A stretch of 64,000 nucleotides of DNA from Methylophilaceae bacterium (GCA_013141125.1 JABFRO010000002.1:372001-436000); one strand, 5' to 3'. Shown: positions 29,694 through 42,118, numbered from the stretch's first letter. Notes: generated by a model not told the origin, from the letters alone. Translations and numbers: made by a program.

Positions 29694-31235
29694 TTAGTAT
29701 GCGTTAGTAGCTTTGAAGTCTTTAATTGCAGCTTCAACAGCTTTTTCATCATCACCAGCCAAGTCCTTTGTGGATTCAACCTTTTCCATCAAAGCTCTGT
29801 ACTTGGAGTTCATAAATCCATGCAATCCAGATTCAAATGCTAAAACCTTGTTGGTTGGCACATCATCGAAGTAGCCTTTGTTAGCCGCCAACAGCGATAT
29901 TGCCATTTGTGAAACGCTCAAGGGGGCATATTGCGCCTGCTTCATAAGCTCGGTAAACATACGCCCACGATCTAATTGTTTGCGTGTTGCCTCATCCAGA
30001 TCAGAAGCAAATTGCGCGAAAGCAGCCAATTCGCGATATTGCGCCAGAGCTAAACGAACACCGCCACCAAGCTTTTTAATGACCTTGGTTTGAGCTGCGC
30101 CCCCGACGCGTGATACTGAAATACCTGCGTTAATAGCAGGACGAACACCTGCGTTAAACAAATCGGTTTCCAGAAATATCTGGCCATCTGTAATTGAAAT
30201 TACGTTAGTTGGAACAAATGCAGAAACGTCACCGGCGGCTGTTTCGATTACCGGCAATGCTGTTAACGAACCAGTCTTGCCCTTAATTTCGCCATTAGTA
30301 AACTTTTCAACATAGTCTTCATTTACACGAGCCGCGCGCTCTAGCAAGCGGGAGTGAATGTAAAATACATCGCCTGGGTAAGCTTCACGACCCGGTGGAC
30401 GGCGTAGTAATAGGGAGATTTGGCGGTAAGCCCAAGCTTGCTTGGTTAGGTCATCATAAACAATTAACGCGTCTTGACCACGGTCGCGGAAATATTCGCC
30501 CATTGTGCATCCTGCATAGGGTGCCAAAAATTGTAATGCAGCAGAGTCAGAAGCCGTTGCAGCCACAACGATGGTGTATTCCATCGCGCCGTGTTCTTCA
30601 AGCTTACGCACTACGTTGGCAATGGTCGAGGCTTTCTGACCAATTGCCACATAGATACAGGTCATGTTTTGACCCTTCTGATTAATGATAGCATCTACTG
30701 CCACTGCTGTTTTGCCAGTTTGGCGATCGCCAATAATTAATTCGCGTTGGCCACGGCCTACCGGAACCATTGAGTCGATTGATTTTAAGCCGGTTTGTAC
30801 AGGCTGTGAAACTGACTTACGGGCAATTACCCCAGGTGCCACTTTTTCAATCTTGTCTGTAATTTTTGCATTGACCGGGCCTTTACCATCAATAGGCTGA
30901 CCAAGCGCATTAACAACACGGCCAATTAATTCAGGACCTACAGGCACCTCAAGTATGCGGCCAGTACATTTGCAGATATCTCCTTCAGTAATATGCTCGT
31001 ATTCTCCAAGAATAACAGCACCTACTGAGTCACGCTCAAGATTCAACGCCAAGCCAAAAGTGTTGCCAGGAAATTCAATCATCTCCCCAGACATTACATT
31101 GGATAAGCCGTGGATACGTACAATACCATCTGTCACTGAAACAACCGTACCTTGCGTACGAGCTTCAGCGCTAGTGGTGAAATTTTCTAATCTACTCTTA
31201 ATCAGCTCACTGATTTCTGACGTGGATAACTGCAT
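29694..31235 (-). CDS. atpA: ATP synthase F1 alpha subunit
   Basis: Non-catalytic nucleotide-binding subunit alternating with beta. The 513 residues include the Walker A loop [13 protein letters not shown] (about 169-181), [30 protein letters not shown] and the family signature [14 protein letters not shown]. Normal length; the N-terminus [19 protein letters not shown] is typical of betaproteobacteria. Confidence 0.98.
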   Translation of the reverse strand: MQLSTSEISELIKSRLENFTTSAEARTQGTVVSVTDGIVRIHGLSNVMSGEMIEFPGNTFGLALNLERDSVGAVILGEYEHITEGDICKCTGRILEVPVGPELIGRVVNALGQPIDGKGPVNAKITDKIEKVAPGVIARKSVSQPVQTGLKSIDSMVPVGRGQRELIIGDRQTGKTAVAVDAIINQKGQNMTCIYVAIGQKASTIANVVRKLEEHGAMEYTIVVAATASDSAALQFLAPYAGCTMGEYFRDRGQDALIVYDDLTKQAWAYRQISLLLRRPPGREAYPGDVFYIHSRLLERAARVNEDYVEKFTNGEIKGKTGSLTALPVIETAAGDVSAFVPTNVISITDGQIFLETDLFNAGVRPAINAGISVSRVGGAAQTKVIKKLGGGVRLALAQYRELAAFAQFASDLDEATRKQLDRGRMFTELMKQAQYAPLSVSQMAISLLAANKGYFDDVPTNKVLAFESGLHGFMNSKYRALMEKVESTKDLAGDDEKAVEAAIKDFKATNAY

Positions 31236-31262
31236 TAATATGTCTCCTGACCTTTTTAAGGT

Positions 31263-31799
31263 CTAGCTTTTCAATGAATAGGCCATTTGCTGTAACTGGC
31301 CTTTGACTGATGCATCAATGACCGTATCGCCTACTAAAATTTTGATCCCGCCAATTAACTCAGGATCAACTTTAACGTTTACTTCAATTTTCTTGCTGAA
31401 TTTTGCTTCCAGCTTTTGTACCAGTACCGCTGCTTCAATGTCTGTCAACGCGCTGGCTGTCGTGATTTCCGCCTGCAATACGCCGCCATCTTCTGCTTTT
31501 AATACTTCAAAGGCTGAGGCTATTTCTGGCAAGATTGATAAGCGACCATATTCAACCAGTAGCTTAATCAAACTTTCACCTTGTGCATTCAGCCTGCCTG
31601 CACAAATAGCAAGAAATGACTGCAGTAAATCGCTTGATGTGACATTTGGATCAGTAATGTAGGCTTGCATTTTACCATCGGCCGAAACCGAAGCGGTAAA
31701 GGCAAGCATGTTAGACCAAACGGCTTGCGTGCTACTTTCCTTAGCTAAGCGAAAAGCTGCTACGGCATAAGGTCTTGCAATGGTTATAGTCTCAGCCAT
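31263..31799 (-). CDS. atpH: ATP synthase F1 delta subunit
   Basis: Joins F1 to the peripheral stalk (b subunits). The 178 residues show the N-terminal helical bundle (TIARPYAVAAFRLAKE) and the C-terminal signature VDPELIGGIKILVGDTVIDASVKGQL. 27 bases before atpA, 20 bases after atpF. Confidence 0.95.
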   Translation of the reverse strand: MAETITIARPYAVAAFRLAKESSTQAVWSNMLAFTASVSADGKMQAYITDPNVTSSDLLQSFLAICAGRLNAQGESLIKLLVEYGRLSILPEIASAFEVLKAEDGGVLQAEITTASALTDIEAAVLVQKLEAKFSKKIEVNVKVDPELIGGIKILVGDTVIDASVKGQLQQMAYSLKS

Positions 31800-31819
31800 G
31801 CTTAAACCCCTTGTCTTTT

Positions 31820-32290
31820 CTATAGCTCATTTGCGATGACGGATAACATATCAGCGTGGGCTTTAGCATCTATTTCGCGACGCAGAATTTTCTCCGCACC
31901 TGCGATAGCTAAAGTAGCTACTTGCTGACGCAAACCTTCTTTGGCGCGATTAACTTCTTGATCAATTTCCGCCTTGGCGCCAGCGACAATACGGTCACCT
32001 TCGTTTTTTGCATTCGCTTTTGCTTCTTCAATAATTTCACTGGCACGTTTATCTGCCAATGCAATAATCTCCGATGCTTTTTCTTTAGCTGTACGCAACT
32101 CTTGTGTCGCTTTTTTTGCAGCTAGCTCCAACTCATGCTTACCACGATCAGCCGCCGCTAAGCCATCAGCAATCTGCTTTTGACGTACCAGCAAAGCCGA
32201 TGTGATTGGAGGCCACACAAATCTCATCGTAAACCAAACGAACAAGCCAAACATAATGGCCTGTGCGAGAAGGGTTGCATTAATGTTCAT
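31820..32290 (-). CDS. atpF: ATP synthase Fo b subunit
   Basis: Peripheral-stalk subunit. The 156 residues have an N-terminal membrane helix ([23 protein letters not shown]) followed by a long, highly charged helix rich in Ala, Lys and Glu (about 30-140), which forms the dimeric stator. Normal length for the b subunit. Confidence 0.95.
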   Translation of the reverse strand: MNINATLLAQAIMFGLFVWFTMRFVWPPITSALLVRQKQIADGLAAADRGKHELELAAKKATQELRTAKEKASEIIALADKRASEIIEEAKANAKNEGDRIVAGAKAEIDQEVNRAKEGLRQQVATLAIAGAEKILRREIDAKAHADMLSVIANEL

Positions 32291-32334
32291 GCAAATACCT
32301 TTCTAAAATGTTAGCTGGGTTGATCTGACTAAAC

Positions 32335-32592
<258 letters not shown>

Positions 32593-32639
32593 TTATACCA
32601 CTAGATAATTAAAACACTACAATAAAAACAACTTAAAAC

Positions 32640-33897
<1,258 letters not shown>

Positions 33898-33903
33898 GAC
33901 TGC

Positions 33904-33933
33904 ATTTTAACAATTATTAATGGTCTGCGTCAA
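33904..33933 (-). promoter_or_regulatory. Candidate sigma-70 promoter of the atp operon
   Basis: On the minus strand, TTGACG (33928-33933), 18 bases, then TAAAAT (33904-33909). Five of six bases match in each box. The -10 ends only six bases before the atpI TTG, so the transcript would be almost leaderless. The real promoter or start may therefore differ. Confidence 0.35.
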
Positions 33934-34024
33934 CCAATTATGCCTGTTCTTGTCAAAGGGCTTTTTCAGAGCCCAGTAAAGATGCTCTGTATTTAAAGCG
34001 GTTTAAGGCAGGGTGTTAGCACCA

Positions 34025-35152
34025 CTACAATGGCTGCTCCTCAATGGCAAAAAGCCTTCTATATTCGCGTATGGCATAGCGGTCTGTCATTCCGGCAATA
34101 TAATCTGCTACTGCGCGTGGTTTGTCTTTGACTGCTCGTAATTGAAATTCGTCCGGCATTAGGCCTGTGTCTTGTATAAATACTGCAAATAGTTCTCGTA
34201 TTATGCGTTGCGCTTTTGCGCTCATACGATTAACGCGGTAATGTTGGTAGAGATTCTTGCGTAAAAACTGTTTCAGTTCAGCCTGTTGCTGACTCATGGG
34301 TTTGCTAAAGCTGATTAGTGAAGGCAGCGCTCGAATGTCGTTGATGTCCGTAGGCTCTGCTTTTTTAATATTCTCTTGGCTTTGCTGGCATACATCCATT
34401 ACTAGCGAATGTATCATTATACGTATGGTTTCATGCACTAATTTTCGGCCAGTGAGTGCAGGATATTTTTGTTTCACCCTGGCTAAATGTGTTGCAAATA
34501 TGGTTACTTCAGCCAGTTGTTCCAGCGTAATCAAGCCAGAGCGCAAGCCATCATCAACATCGTGATTGTTGTAGGCAATTTCATCGGCCAAATTGGTGAC
34601 TTGCGCCTCCAAAGAAGGTTGTTGTTTTTGCAGAAAGCGCGCACCCACATCGCCCAATGATTTTGCGTTTTTTGCAGAGCAGTGTTTAAGGATGCCTTCA
34701 CGCACTTCAAAGCTGAGATTAAGACCATCAAATTCTGCGTAGCGTTGTTCCAGGTGATCCACCACGCGTAATGATTGTATATTGTGCTCAAAGCCGCCGT
34801 CGTTTTTCATGCAGTCATTTAGTGCATCTTGTCCGGCGTGACCGAATGGCGTATGACCAAGATCATGTGCTAGAGCCACGGCCTCAACCAGATCTTCATG
34901 CAAATTCAAATTGCGCGCAATGCCGCGACCGATTTGGGCAACTTCCAGGCTATGCGTCAAACGCGTACGAAATAAATCGCCTTCATGATTTACAAACACT
35001 TGCGTTTTGTATTCCAGCCGACGAAATGCGCTGGAATGAATAATGCGGTCACGGTCGCGTTGAAACTGGTTGCGGGCTACTGGCGGTGGTTCAGGGTGAT
35101 TACGCCCCCGTGTTTGGTCTGGATTGGCCGCGTAACTTGCTAGCTTATTCAT
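34025..35152 (-). CDS. dgt: dGTP triphosphohydrolase-like HD protein
   Basis: Hydrolyses deoxynucleoside triphosphates (dGTP in the E. coli prototype) to the nucleoside and triphosphate. The 375 residues carry the HD metal site: H in [21 protein letters not shown] in [16 protein letters not shown] and a distal aspartate in [16 protein letters not shown]. The shorter length and [27 protein letters not shown] fit the type 2 dNTPase subfamily. Its start overlaps the aroB stop by eight bases, giving the order aroK-aroB-dgt. Confidence 0.92.
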   Translation of the reverse strand: MNKLASYAANPDQTRGRNHPEPPPVARNQFQRDRDRIIHSSAFRRLEYKTQVFVNHEGDLFRTRLTHSLEVAQIGRGIARNLNLHEDLVEAVALAHDLGHTPFGHAGQDALNDCMKNDGGFEHNIQSLRVVDHLEQRYAEFDGLNLSFEVREGILKHCSAKNAKSLGDVGARFLQKQQPSLEAQVTNLADEIAYNNHDVDDGLRSGLITLEQLAEVTIFATHLARVKQKYPALTGRKLVHETIRIMIHSLVMDVCQQSQENIKKAEPTDINDIRALPSLISFSKPMSQQQAELKQFLRKNLYQHYRVNRMSAKAQRIIRELFAVFIQDTGLMPDEFQLRAVKDKPRAVADYIAGMTDRYAIREYRRLFAIEEQPL

Positions 35153-36230
35153 GATCAGCTAACGCCAATGTTTGACGCAGCTGCGCTACATCATAATCAC
35201 TGCTGACGATGGCCTGGCCTATACCTTGTTGCAATATTAAACGAATTTTGCCATCTACTACTTTCTTGTCCAATCCCATGAGATCCAAGTAACGCTCTAC
35301 ACCTAGACTAGGAGCGGTGATTGGTAAATTGGCGGCTTTGAATATATTTGCCACACGCTGCTTATCCTTGTCACTTAACCAGCCCAATCTATGCGACAAA
35401 TCAGCCGCCAGCATCGTTCCAGCCGCAACTGCTTCACCATGCAACCAAACCCCATAGCCCATGGCATTTTCAATGGCATGGCCAAACGTGTGGCCAAGAT
35501 TCAGTAGTGCACGCTCACCGTGCTCGTGTTCATCGGCAATGACTACGTCGGCCTTGTTTTTGCAAGAGCGATAAATAGCATAACTCAAGGCTTCTGCATC
35601 AAGTGCCAACAATAGCCCTATATTATTTTCTAGCCAGCTGAAAAAATCTGCATCCCGAATAAGGCCATACTTAATGATCTCAGCCAAGCCGGCAGTTAAT
35701 TCACGTGCTGGTAATGTGGTCAGTGTCGTTATGTCTGCAAGCACTAACTTGGGCTGATAGAATGCACCTATCATGTTTTTACCTAGAGGATGATTGATGC
35801 CAGTTTTGCCTCCTACAGAAGAATCAACCTGTGACAGCAATGTTGTAGGTACCTGAATAAATGGTACTCCGCGCAGGTAGGTTGCGGCGGCATAACCCGT
35901 TATATCGCCAATTACACCGCCACCCAGCGCAATCAGTGTGGTGCTGCGCTCGCAACGGTTTTGCAGCAAAGCATCGTAAATTAAATTGAGTGTTTCGGTG
36001 CTTTTGTATGACTCACCATCAGGCAGAATAATAGGAACAATAGAGACTCCGGCCTCTCGCAATGGCTGCGATAAGGTTTCCAAATACAGTGGTGCCACCG
36101 TAGTATTGCTGACAATGGCAACTTGCTTGCGCTTTAAATGTGGCAATATCAGCGCTGTTTGCGCAAGCAAATTCCGACCAATATGGATAGGATAGGTGCG
36201 GCTAGCTAATTCAACGTTTAGTGTTTGCAT
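35145..36230 (-). CDS. aroB: 3-dehydroquinate synthase
   Basis: Converts DAHP to 3-dehydroquinate, the second step of the shikimate pathway, using NAD and a divalent metal. The 361 residues show the NAD-binding stretch [43 protein letters not shown] and the metal-binding [25 protein letters not shown]. It overlaps dgt downstream. A 180-base gap separates it from aroK, so it may have its own promoter. Confidence 0.97.
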   Translation of the reverse strand: MQTLNVELASRTYPIHIGRNLLAQTALILPHLKRKQVAIVSNTTVAPLYLETLSQPLREAGVSIVPIILPDGESYKSTETLNLIYDALLQNRCERSTTLIALGGGVIGDITGYAAATYLRGVPFIQVPTTLLSQVDSSVGGKTGINHPLGKNMIGAFYQPKLVLADITTLTTLPARELTAGLAEIIKYGLIRDADFFSWLENNIGLLLALDAEALSYAIYRSCKNKADVVIADEHEHGERALLNLGHTFGHAIENAMGYGVWLHGEAVAAGTMLAADLSHRLGWLSDKDKQRVANIFKAANLPITAPSLGVERYLDLMGLDKKVVDGKIRLILQQGIGQAIVSSDYDVAQLRQTLALADHE

Positions 36231-36410
36231 GTTGATCTCATGTAGAGTTTTAATTTACGGATTTAGAGCTGCCACTATGTGTAAGGATTAATTAGTTGGT
36301 ATAAAAAGTTAATTAATTGACTACAGAGTGGTCACTAAGGGAATAGGGATCCAGATTAGTCTGCAGCGATGCAAGCAGAATTGCAGCTCAAAGCGAGCGT
36401 GTTTCATTAG

Positions 36411-36929
36411 TTAATATGTTTGCTGCTTGCTTAGGAGTTCTTCAAGGTGTTGCACGATATGGTTGACTGGCTGGCCACCGGTATCCACTACAATGGAAGC
36501 TATCTCGCTATATAACGGGTTGCGCTCCTCAAATAGTTGCTCTAACTTTGCGCGAGGATTCTCAGTTTGCAATAAAGGGCGGGTTTTGTCATTGCGTGTG
36601 CGTCGCCAAAGCTCTTGTACACTGGCTCGCAAATATATTACTGTGCCATTATTTTTAAGATGTTGCCGATTTTCTTCTGCCAGCACTGCCCCTCCCCCAG
36701 TAGCCAGCACAATATGCTGTAGCTTGGTTAGCTCCTCAATGGCTGAAATCTCACGCTTGCGAAAGCCATCTTCGCCCTCAACTTCAAAAATAATGGGAAT
36801 TTTAACGCCAGTACGCAGTTCAATTTCATGATCGGTATCATAAAACTGCATATCAAAATGCTTGGCTAATAGCCGACCCACCGTTGTTTTACCTGCACCC
36901 ATCAAACCTACCAAAAATACATTACCCAT
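36411..36929 (-). CDS. aroK: Shikimate kinase
   Basis: Phosphorylates shikimate with ATP. The 172 residues show the P-loop [17 protein letters not shown] at the N-terminus, the shikimate-binding [13 protein letters not shown] with its aspartate, GFRKRE, and the GGGAV loop in [10 protein letters not shown]. Standard length. No Shine-Dalgarno sequence is visible: the T run of a hairpin ends five bases before the ATG (see that entry), which is odd for a gene that usually follows pilQ in one operon. Confidence 0.96.
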   Translation of the reverse strand: MGNVFLVGLMGAGKTTVGRLLAKHFDMQFYDTDHEIELRTGVKIPIIFEVEGEDGFRKREISAIEELTKLQHIVLATGGGAVLAEENRQHLKNNGTVIYLRASVQELWRRTRNDKTRPLLQTENPRAKLEQLFEERNPLYSEIASIVVDTGGQPVNHIVQHLEELLSKQQTY

Positions 36930-36933
36930 TATG

Positions 36934-36966
36934 AAAAATGCCCATCATTCAAGTGATGGGCATTTT
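36934..36966 (-). terminator. Terminator/attenuator-like hairpin between pilQ and aroK
   Basis: On the minus strand, AAAATGCCCATCA and its perfect 13-base complement enclose a six-base loop, and the stem runs into TTTTT. It has the form of an intrinsic terminator for pilQ. It stands just before the aroK ATG, where a ribosome binding site would be expected. Confidence 0.75.
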
Positions 36967-37047
36967 AAGGGAAACTTTGGGTTTAAGGAAATTTACGGAG
37001 CTAATTAAATCTGGCCATAGTTAAATTTGTAACAATGTCATTTTTAG

Positions 37048-39246
37048 TTAGCGCACACTTAAGCTTTCATCCATGATTCTGGGTGTGACAAAAATCAGTA
37101 GTTCCTGTTTGTTATTTTGCCTGGTTTTGGTCTTGAATAAATTGCCAAGCACTGGCACATCACCCAGCATAGGCACTTTTTTAATGTCGCTATTTTCGGT
37201 TTGTTCAAATATGCCGCCTAATACAGCCGTTTCGCCGTTACCTACCAGTGCTTGCGTTTCAACTTTTTGCGTGGCAATGGCTGGCACATCGAGGATTCTA
37301 GGAACATCCAGTGCAATTTGCTCCTTTTTGACGATAAGATCCATGATTATTTTCTGATCGGGTGTAATTTGCGGGGTCACTTCCAAGCTCAATACTGCAC
37401 TTTTGAACGATACGCTAGTCGCGCCACTACTGGTAGCTTGTTGGTAAGGAATTTCTGTTCCTGCCGAAATTGTAGCTTTCTTTTGGTTGGTCGTTGTAAC
37501 TCTTGGGCTGGATACAATCTTGCCGCGTGCATCAGTTTCCATTGCAGAAAGCTCCAAGTTTAACATTAAGCCAGCAGGCAGGCGGAACCAGCTGAATGCC
37601 AAGCTTGCGGCTTTCGCTGCACCTAGAGCCGCAGCTGGTAAATTGACGTTCAAGTCCGGCTGATTATTAGGGCTTGTACCAGTAAAAATAGAGCCACCTT
37701 GAGCTAAAGCTGCTGAACCAATCTGCCCAGTATAGGTATCCGTTATTTTTCCAGTATTGTCAATGGCTCTTGCTGGCACATTGCCTACAGTGCTACTAAT
37801 GCCAACACTGTTGCTACCAGTTCCTTGCTTTTGTAATCCCAAACGTGCACCTAAGCTTTTACCAAAGCCTTCACTGGCAAGTACTAGTCTCGATTCAATC
37901 ATAACTTGTTGCACCGCTACATCGGTTTTATTGATGATACGTTGTACATCCTCAAGATTGCGAGCAATATCCTGTATAAACACAGTATTGGTACGCTCGT
38001 CTATTACGGCACTGCCGCGTTTAGAGAGGATTTTTTGCTTGGAATCGGTAATTATTTTCTGAAAATCCACGGCTTTCTGATACTTGAGCGTAAAAGCCTC
38101 GGTATGTAGTTGTTCCAGATCTTCAATCTGCTGATTTGCTTCCAGAGTTTGTTTCTCCTTGGCTGCCACTTCTTCGGTAGGCGCAATCCAGATCACATTA
38201 CCCGTTTTGCGTTGGGTCAAACCTTTGCTTTGCATGATAATATCCAGTGCCTGATCCCAAGGCACATCTTTAAGGCGCAGCGTAAGGTTGCCCGTTACCG
38301 TATCACTGGTAATGATGTTCAAGCCGGTGAAATCTGCGATGACCTGTAGCACTGAGCGAATATCTATGTTCTGAAAGTTCAGCGATAGCTTTTCGCCGGC
38401 GTAACCAGGCTTGGAGCCTTGTACTAGCTTGTTTGGGTCTTCTACCACTTTCTTTATGTCAATAATAAAGCGTTTGTCTGCCTGATAGGCTGATTGTTCC
38501 CAGTTGCCCTGCGGCTCTATCACCAATTGCGCGTTATTGCCCTTTTTCATGGCATCTACAAGAATGACTGGGGTGTTGAAATTGCTTACATTTAATCTAC
38601 GTTCAAGATTGGTCGGGATTTCAGTATTAATGAAATCGACGATGACTTTTTTACCCTGCTGACGAATGTTTATGCCGGTGCTTGCATCGGAAAGATCAAC
38701 CATGATGCGCCCCTCGCCATTTTTGCCACGCATAAAGTCAATATTTTTTAAGGTATGTGCTTTGCCATCCAGCCTGGCTTGCGCGAAACGTGTTTCCGTA
38801 TTGACTGCATTTGCGTTAGCGGCGTTACCTTGCAGGATGATTTCTGTTTGATTGCCATTGATATTGGCCGTGTAAGCCACCGCTTTTGACAAATTCAGTA
38901 CTAAACGGGTTCGATCTTTAGCTTGTGCCAAACTGACACTTTTAAGTGCGCCATAATCTGCGTTGAGGCTGCTCTTGTTTAAGCCATTTACGGTATTGGG
39001 AAAATCCAGAGCAATTCTGGAGGGGTTGCTTAAGGTGAAGCCCGCTGGTGGGTTTTTTAACGCGTTAGTGGTCTTTATGTTTACCGATACTCGACCGCCG
39101 GATAAATTAATGAATTCAACATTTTCGATTTTATTATTTAAAGCTACAGGCTCTGCCGCCACCGCTGTAGACATCCAAATAAATGTAGCAATCCCCAAGC
39201 ACAGGGCAGAGGTTAACTTTGTAATATTAGCAACTAATTTTTCCAT
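37048..39246 (-). CDS. pilQ: Type IV pilus secretin PilQ
   Basis: Outer-membrane secretin through which the pilus extends. About 732 residues: a signal peptide (core LCLGIATFIWMSTAVAA), two N-terminal AMIN domains for peptidoglycan binding (about 35-145, 160-270), an STN/N0 domain (IDIRSVLQVIADFTGLNIITSD), an N1 domain and the C-terminal secretin barrel (ISAGTEIPYQ, TPQITPDQKIIMDL, VLGGIFEQ, LPVLG-type PVLGNLFK). I prefer the ATG at 39246 over the in-frame GTG at 39258. Last gene of pilMNOPQ. Confidence 0.96.
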   Translation of the reverse strand: MEKLVANITKLTSALCLGIATFIWMSTAVAAEPVALNNKIENVEFINLSGGRVSVNIKTTNALKNPPAGFTLSNPSRIALDFPNTVNGLNKSSLNADYGALKSVSLAQAKDRTRLVLNLSKAVAYTANINGNQTEIILQGNAANANAVNTETRFAQARLDGKAHTLKNIDFMRGKNGEGRIMVDLSDASTGINIRQQGKKVIVDFINTEIPTNLERRLNVSNFNTPVILVDAMKKGNNAQLVIEPQGNWEQSAYQADKRFIIDIKKVVEDPNKLVQGSKPGYAGEKLSLNFQNIDIRSVLQVIADFTGLNIITSDTVTGNLTLRLKDVPWDQALDIIMQSKGLTQRKTGNVIWIAPTEEVAAKEKQTLEANQQIEDLEQLHTEAFTLKYQKAVDFQKIITDSKQKILSKRGSAVIDERTNTVFIQDIARNLEDVQRIINKTDVAVQQVMIESRLVLASEGFGKSLGARLGLQKQGTGSNSVGISSTVGNVPARAIDNTGKITDTYTGQIGSAALAQGGSIFTGTSPNNQPDLNVNLPAAALGAAKAASLAFSWFRLPAGLMLNLELSAMETDARGKIVSSPRVTTTNQKKATISAGTEIPYQQATSSGATSVSFKSAVLSLEVTPQITPDQKIIMDLIVKKEQIALDVPRILDVPAIATQKVETQALVGNGETAVLGGIFEQTENSDIKKVPMLGDVPVLGNLFKTKTRQNNKQELLIFVTPRIMDESLSVR

Positions 39247-39260
39247 GTTTATTCTCACCC

Positions 39261-39770
39261 TTATTCTTGCAGATTTACGCTAGCAGAACGCTCTACCCAA
39301 TCTCCGGAGAGTTCATCCTGTACTACTTCTTTAATAGTTATTCCACTTTCGGTGATTTCGGTGATTATGCCGAAATTTTGCCCAATGTAATTACCCACCT
39401 TGGCCTGCTGTATGCTGTTATCCGGCGCTTTAATTAAAGCGTATTTCAACTTGGCTTTAAATATTGCCCCTACAAATTTCAAACTTTCCAGAGGAAACGT
39501 CTCCAGTGCTTCTTTGGGGCGATTCAAGTTTGGCTGTAAGCTACTGGATCCTGTTGATTGTGTCTTGCGTATTTTAAACGGGTTGGCCAGCGAGTTGTCA
39601 GCGTTGTATTCCAATGGCACGTAAGGCTTCACTTCTGGTAGCGGCTCTATCCTGCCGTGCAAGTTTTTACCAGCCTCACGCATAAATTGATCCAGATCAT
39701 CTCCATTTTCTGCACTACATGCCGCTAGAAGCAGGAGTGAATGAATAATCAAAGCTCGCTTGATATTCAT
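39261..39770 (-). CDS. pilP: Type IV pilus lipoprotein PilP
   Basis: Inner-membrane lipoprotein that links PilNO to the PilQ secretin. The 169 residues have a signal sequence ending in the lipobox LLAAC (cysteine about 18), a disordered proline-rich segment and the C-terminal beta domain (LESLKFVGAIFKAKLKYALIK, VGNYIGQNFGII). 15 bases from pilQ. Confidence 0.94.
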   Translation of the reverse strand: MNIKRALIIHSLLLLAACSAENGDDLDQFMREAGKNLHGRIEPLPEVKPYVPLEYNADNSLANPFKIRKTQSTGSSSLQPNLNRPKEALETFPLESLKFVGAIFKAKLKYALIKAPDNSIQQAKVGNYIGQNFGIITEITESGITIKEVVQDELSGDWVERSASVNLQE

Positions 39771-39813
39771 AACCCCCTCCCTTGCATAAAGTTGTATTCA
39801 AAATTAATCATGG

Positions 39814-40458
39814 TTAATTCTTTTTACCCTTATTATCTTTTTGATCGGCTTTTTTCTTGCTGGCAATTTCACCGGCATCGAGATAACGGTAGGTTTTCGC
39901 TATGGCCTCCATCACCAATTTGCCATCTTTACTATCTTTAGTTTGTTGAGTAATTGTGAGATCGTTTAAGGTAACAATGCGTGAAAGCTTTGAAATGTCG
40001 GCGGCAAAGTTACCCAGCTCATGATAGTTCCCATTCACTTTAATGGAGATTGGCATTTCGGCATAAAACTCAAAAATAGTTTCCTGCCCCGGCTTGAATA
40101 ATTCGAACTCTAGTCCGCGTGCCAGCCCTGCCTGATTTATATCGGTCAATAACCCGTCCATTTGAGACTTATCTGGCAATTGTTTTAAAAGCGCACCAAA
40201 AATGCGCTCAATTTCTATCATTTGCTGCTTGTAGTCCTCTAATTTCACCGCCTGTTTCTTTTTAGTAACAAACACTTCTCGCAGTTCTTGTTCCTTTGCT
40301 TTTTCCTGCCCCAGCAACTCCAAAGCAGGAGCCCAGAAAAACCAATAGCCTGCGGCAACCAGAAAAACAAAAATAACGCTCAGAATTACTGTCTTAACAG
40401 GTGTTGGCAGATTGCCCGCGTTGTTGAAATCAATATTATTAAAATCTTCTAATTTCAT
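39814..40458 (-). CDS. pilO: Type IV pilus alignment protein PilO
   Basis: Bitopic inner-membrane protein that dimerises with PilN. The 214 residues have one N-terminal membrane helix (VILSVIFVFLVAAGYWFFW), a coiled coil (about 50-95) and a ferredoxin-like periplasmic domain (YAEMPISIKVNGNYHELGNFAADISKLSRIVTLNDLTI). The C-terminus is Lys/Asp-rich. The start overlaps the pilN stop (ATGA). Confidence 0.95.
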   Translation of the reverse strand: MKLEDFNNIDFNNAGNLPTPVKTVILSVIFVFLVAAGYWFFWAPALELLGQEKAKEQELREVFVTKKKQAVKLEDYKQQMIEIERIFGALLKQLPDKSQMDGLLTDINQAGLARGLEFELFKPGQETIFEFYAEMPISIKVNGNYHELGNFAADISKLSRIVTLNDLTITQQTKDSKDGKLVMEAIAKTYRYLDAGEIASKKKADQKDNKGKKN

Positions 40459-41048
40459 GGCTTATTACCCCCTATTTTTTTATGGTCAGAATCGCTTTCT
40501 GGGGGTTGTTGTGCTTTGAGCTGAACATTTAGAGTGAACTCATTCTGCTTCAAGCCGTTAACTGTCGAGGATTTGATTTCTACCAACCCTGGATTTTCCA
40601 TCCACTCTGATGAAGACAGATTTCTGACCAGCGTCGCAACGCGCGCATTGGTATCAGCCACACCTTCAGTAGTAATTAGATTCGCTTTTTGTTTGATGCT
40701 TTTTAAATACATGCCCTCTGGTAATTTTCGGCTAATTTCGTCCAAAACTACCACGGCTTGACTTCGATTGGTTTGCAGATTTTCCACGACTTGTTTGCGC
40801 GAAAGTACATCCTGTATCTGCCCCTTCAAATTTTTTATTTCATCTATTTCTTTTTCGAGCTGGGCGTTGGCGGTCTCTAAGCGCGCGTTACGTTCAGTCT
40901 GGGCATTCACGCGTGAATCAATCAGCGTTTGCCCTGCGAATACAACGGCACCTCCCAAGACGGTGATGACGGCAAGCATTAAAATGAACTGGCGCTGACG
41001 TTCCGCGCGTTTAATCTGGCGGTGAGGTAGCAGGTTTATACGTATCAT
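40455..41048 (-). CDS. pilN: Type IV pilus alignment protein PilN
   Basis: Bitopic inner-membrane partner of PilO and PilM. The 197 residues begin MIRINLLPHR, the conserved cytoplasmic peptide that docks into PilM. A membrane helix (FILMLAVITVLGGAVVFAG), a coiled coil and a periplasmic domain follow. Its ATG shares a base with the pilM stop (TAATG). Confidence 0.95.
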   Translation of the reverse strand: MIRINLLPHRQIKRAERQRQFILMLAVITVLGGAVVFAGQTLIDSRVNAQTERNARLETANAQLEKEIDEIKNLKGQIQDVLSRKQVVENLQTNRSQAVVVLDEISRKLPEGMYLKSIKQKANLITTEGVADTNARVATLVRNLSSSEWMENPGLVEIKSSTVNGLKQNEFTLNVQLKAQQPPESDSDHKKIGGNKP

Positions 41049-42118
41049 TAATCAAACCTCCGCAAGGCTAGCCCACAGGCAATCATCAAGGCTGGCGCAT
41101 CGGCAGCTAACTGCTGCTGCTTGATTTTTGCACTCATGGACATGCCAATAAATGGATTAGCAACCAGTGTATTTACCTGAGTTCGCTCTTGTACTAACCT
41201 ATCAATGCCAGCGATTGCCGCGCAACCACCCGCTAATAAAATATGATCTACACGATTATATTGGGTGGAGCTGGTAAAAAACTGTAGCGCACGCGTCACT
41301 TCTTGTGTCAAAGACTGTATGAACGGTTGCAATACTTCCACGCCATAACTATCCGGTAGCCCACCTTTGCGCTTGGCTATTTCTGCTTCTTCTGGAGAAA
41401 GCCCAAAGCGGCGCTGGATTTCCTGCGTAAGCTGTGCTCCGCCAAATGGCTGATCACGCATGAAAACAGATTGATTACCATGCAGCACATTGATGTGCAT
41501 GGTTTGCGGACCAATATCTATAATCATTACTGTTTGTTCTTTGCCGCCATTGGGTAACTGCTTCGCCACTAGCGCATAGGCTGACTCAGTGGCATAAGTT
41601 TCTACATCCATTACAACAACCTTGAGTCCAGCACCCTCTGCAGCAGCCACGCGATCTTCAATTTTCTCTTTACGTGATGCCGCTATCAACACTTCTACTT
41701 CTTCAGCATTGTTGGGTGCAGCCCCCAATATCTGGAAATCAATATTGACTTCATCTAATGAAAAAGGAATGTATTGGTTTGCTTCAGACTCAACCTGCAG
41801 CTCCATATCTTCTTCGCGCAAACCCGCTTGCATGATTACTTTTTTGCTAATAACTGCGGCCGCTGGCAATGCAAGCGCCACTCGCTTCTCTCGGCTATTT
41901 AAAAGTTTCCATGCGCGGCTGACTGCGTCAGAAACCTGGTCTAAATTTACAATATTGCCATCTACTATTGCATCTTTAGGTAGCGAGGATATGGCGTAGC
42001 TATCGAGACGGTATACGCCCTTTCCGCCATCAGTGAGCTCCACAATTTTGACGGACATGGAGCTGATGTCTACTCCGATCAGAGGTGGGGTTCGTTCAGT
42101 GAAGAAGTCGAATTTCAA
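41048..42118 (-). CDS. pilM: Type IV pilus inner-membrane platform protein PilM
   Basis: Actin/FtsA-like cytoplasmic ATP-binding protein that binds the PilN N-terminus. The 356 residues show phosphate-binding motifs of the actin fold (LIGVDISSMSVKIVEL, MIIDIGPQTMHINV, ILLAGGCAAIAGIDRLV). First gene of pilMNOPQ and divergent from mrcA, an arrangement common in beta- and gammaproteobacteria. The 157-base gap to mrcA must hold both promoters. Confidence 0.96.
   Translation of the reverse strand: MKFDFFTERTPPLIGVDISSMSVKIVELTDGGKGVYRLDSYAISSLPKDAIVDGNIVNLDQVSDAVSRAWKLLNSREKRVALALPAAAVISKKVIMQAGLREEDMELQVESEANQYIPFSLDEVNIDFQILGAAPNNAEEVEVLIAASRKEKIEDRVAAAEGAGLKVVVMDVETYATESAYALVAKQLPNGGKEQTVMIIDIGPQTMHINVLHGNQSVFMRDQPFGGAQLTQEIQRRFGLSPEEAEIAKRKGGLPDSYGVEVLQPFIQSLTQEVTRALQFFTSSTQYNRVDHILLAGGCAAIAGIDRLVQERTQVNTLVANPFIGMSMSAKIKQQQLAADAPALMIACGLALRRFD

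Noticed and set aside
33958-33974. GGGCT/AGCCC hairpin after dgt as terminator
   Set aside because: A five-base stem followed by only three T is too weak to call.
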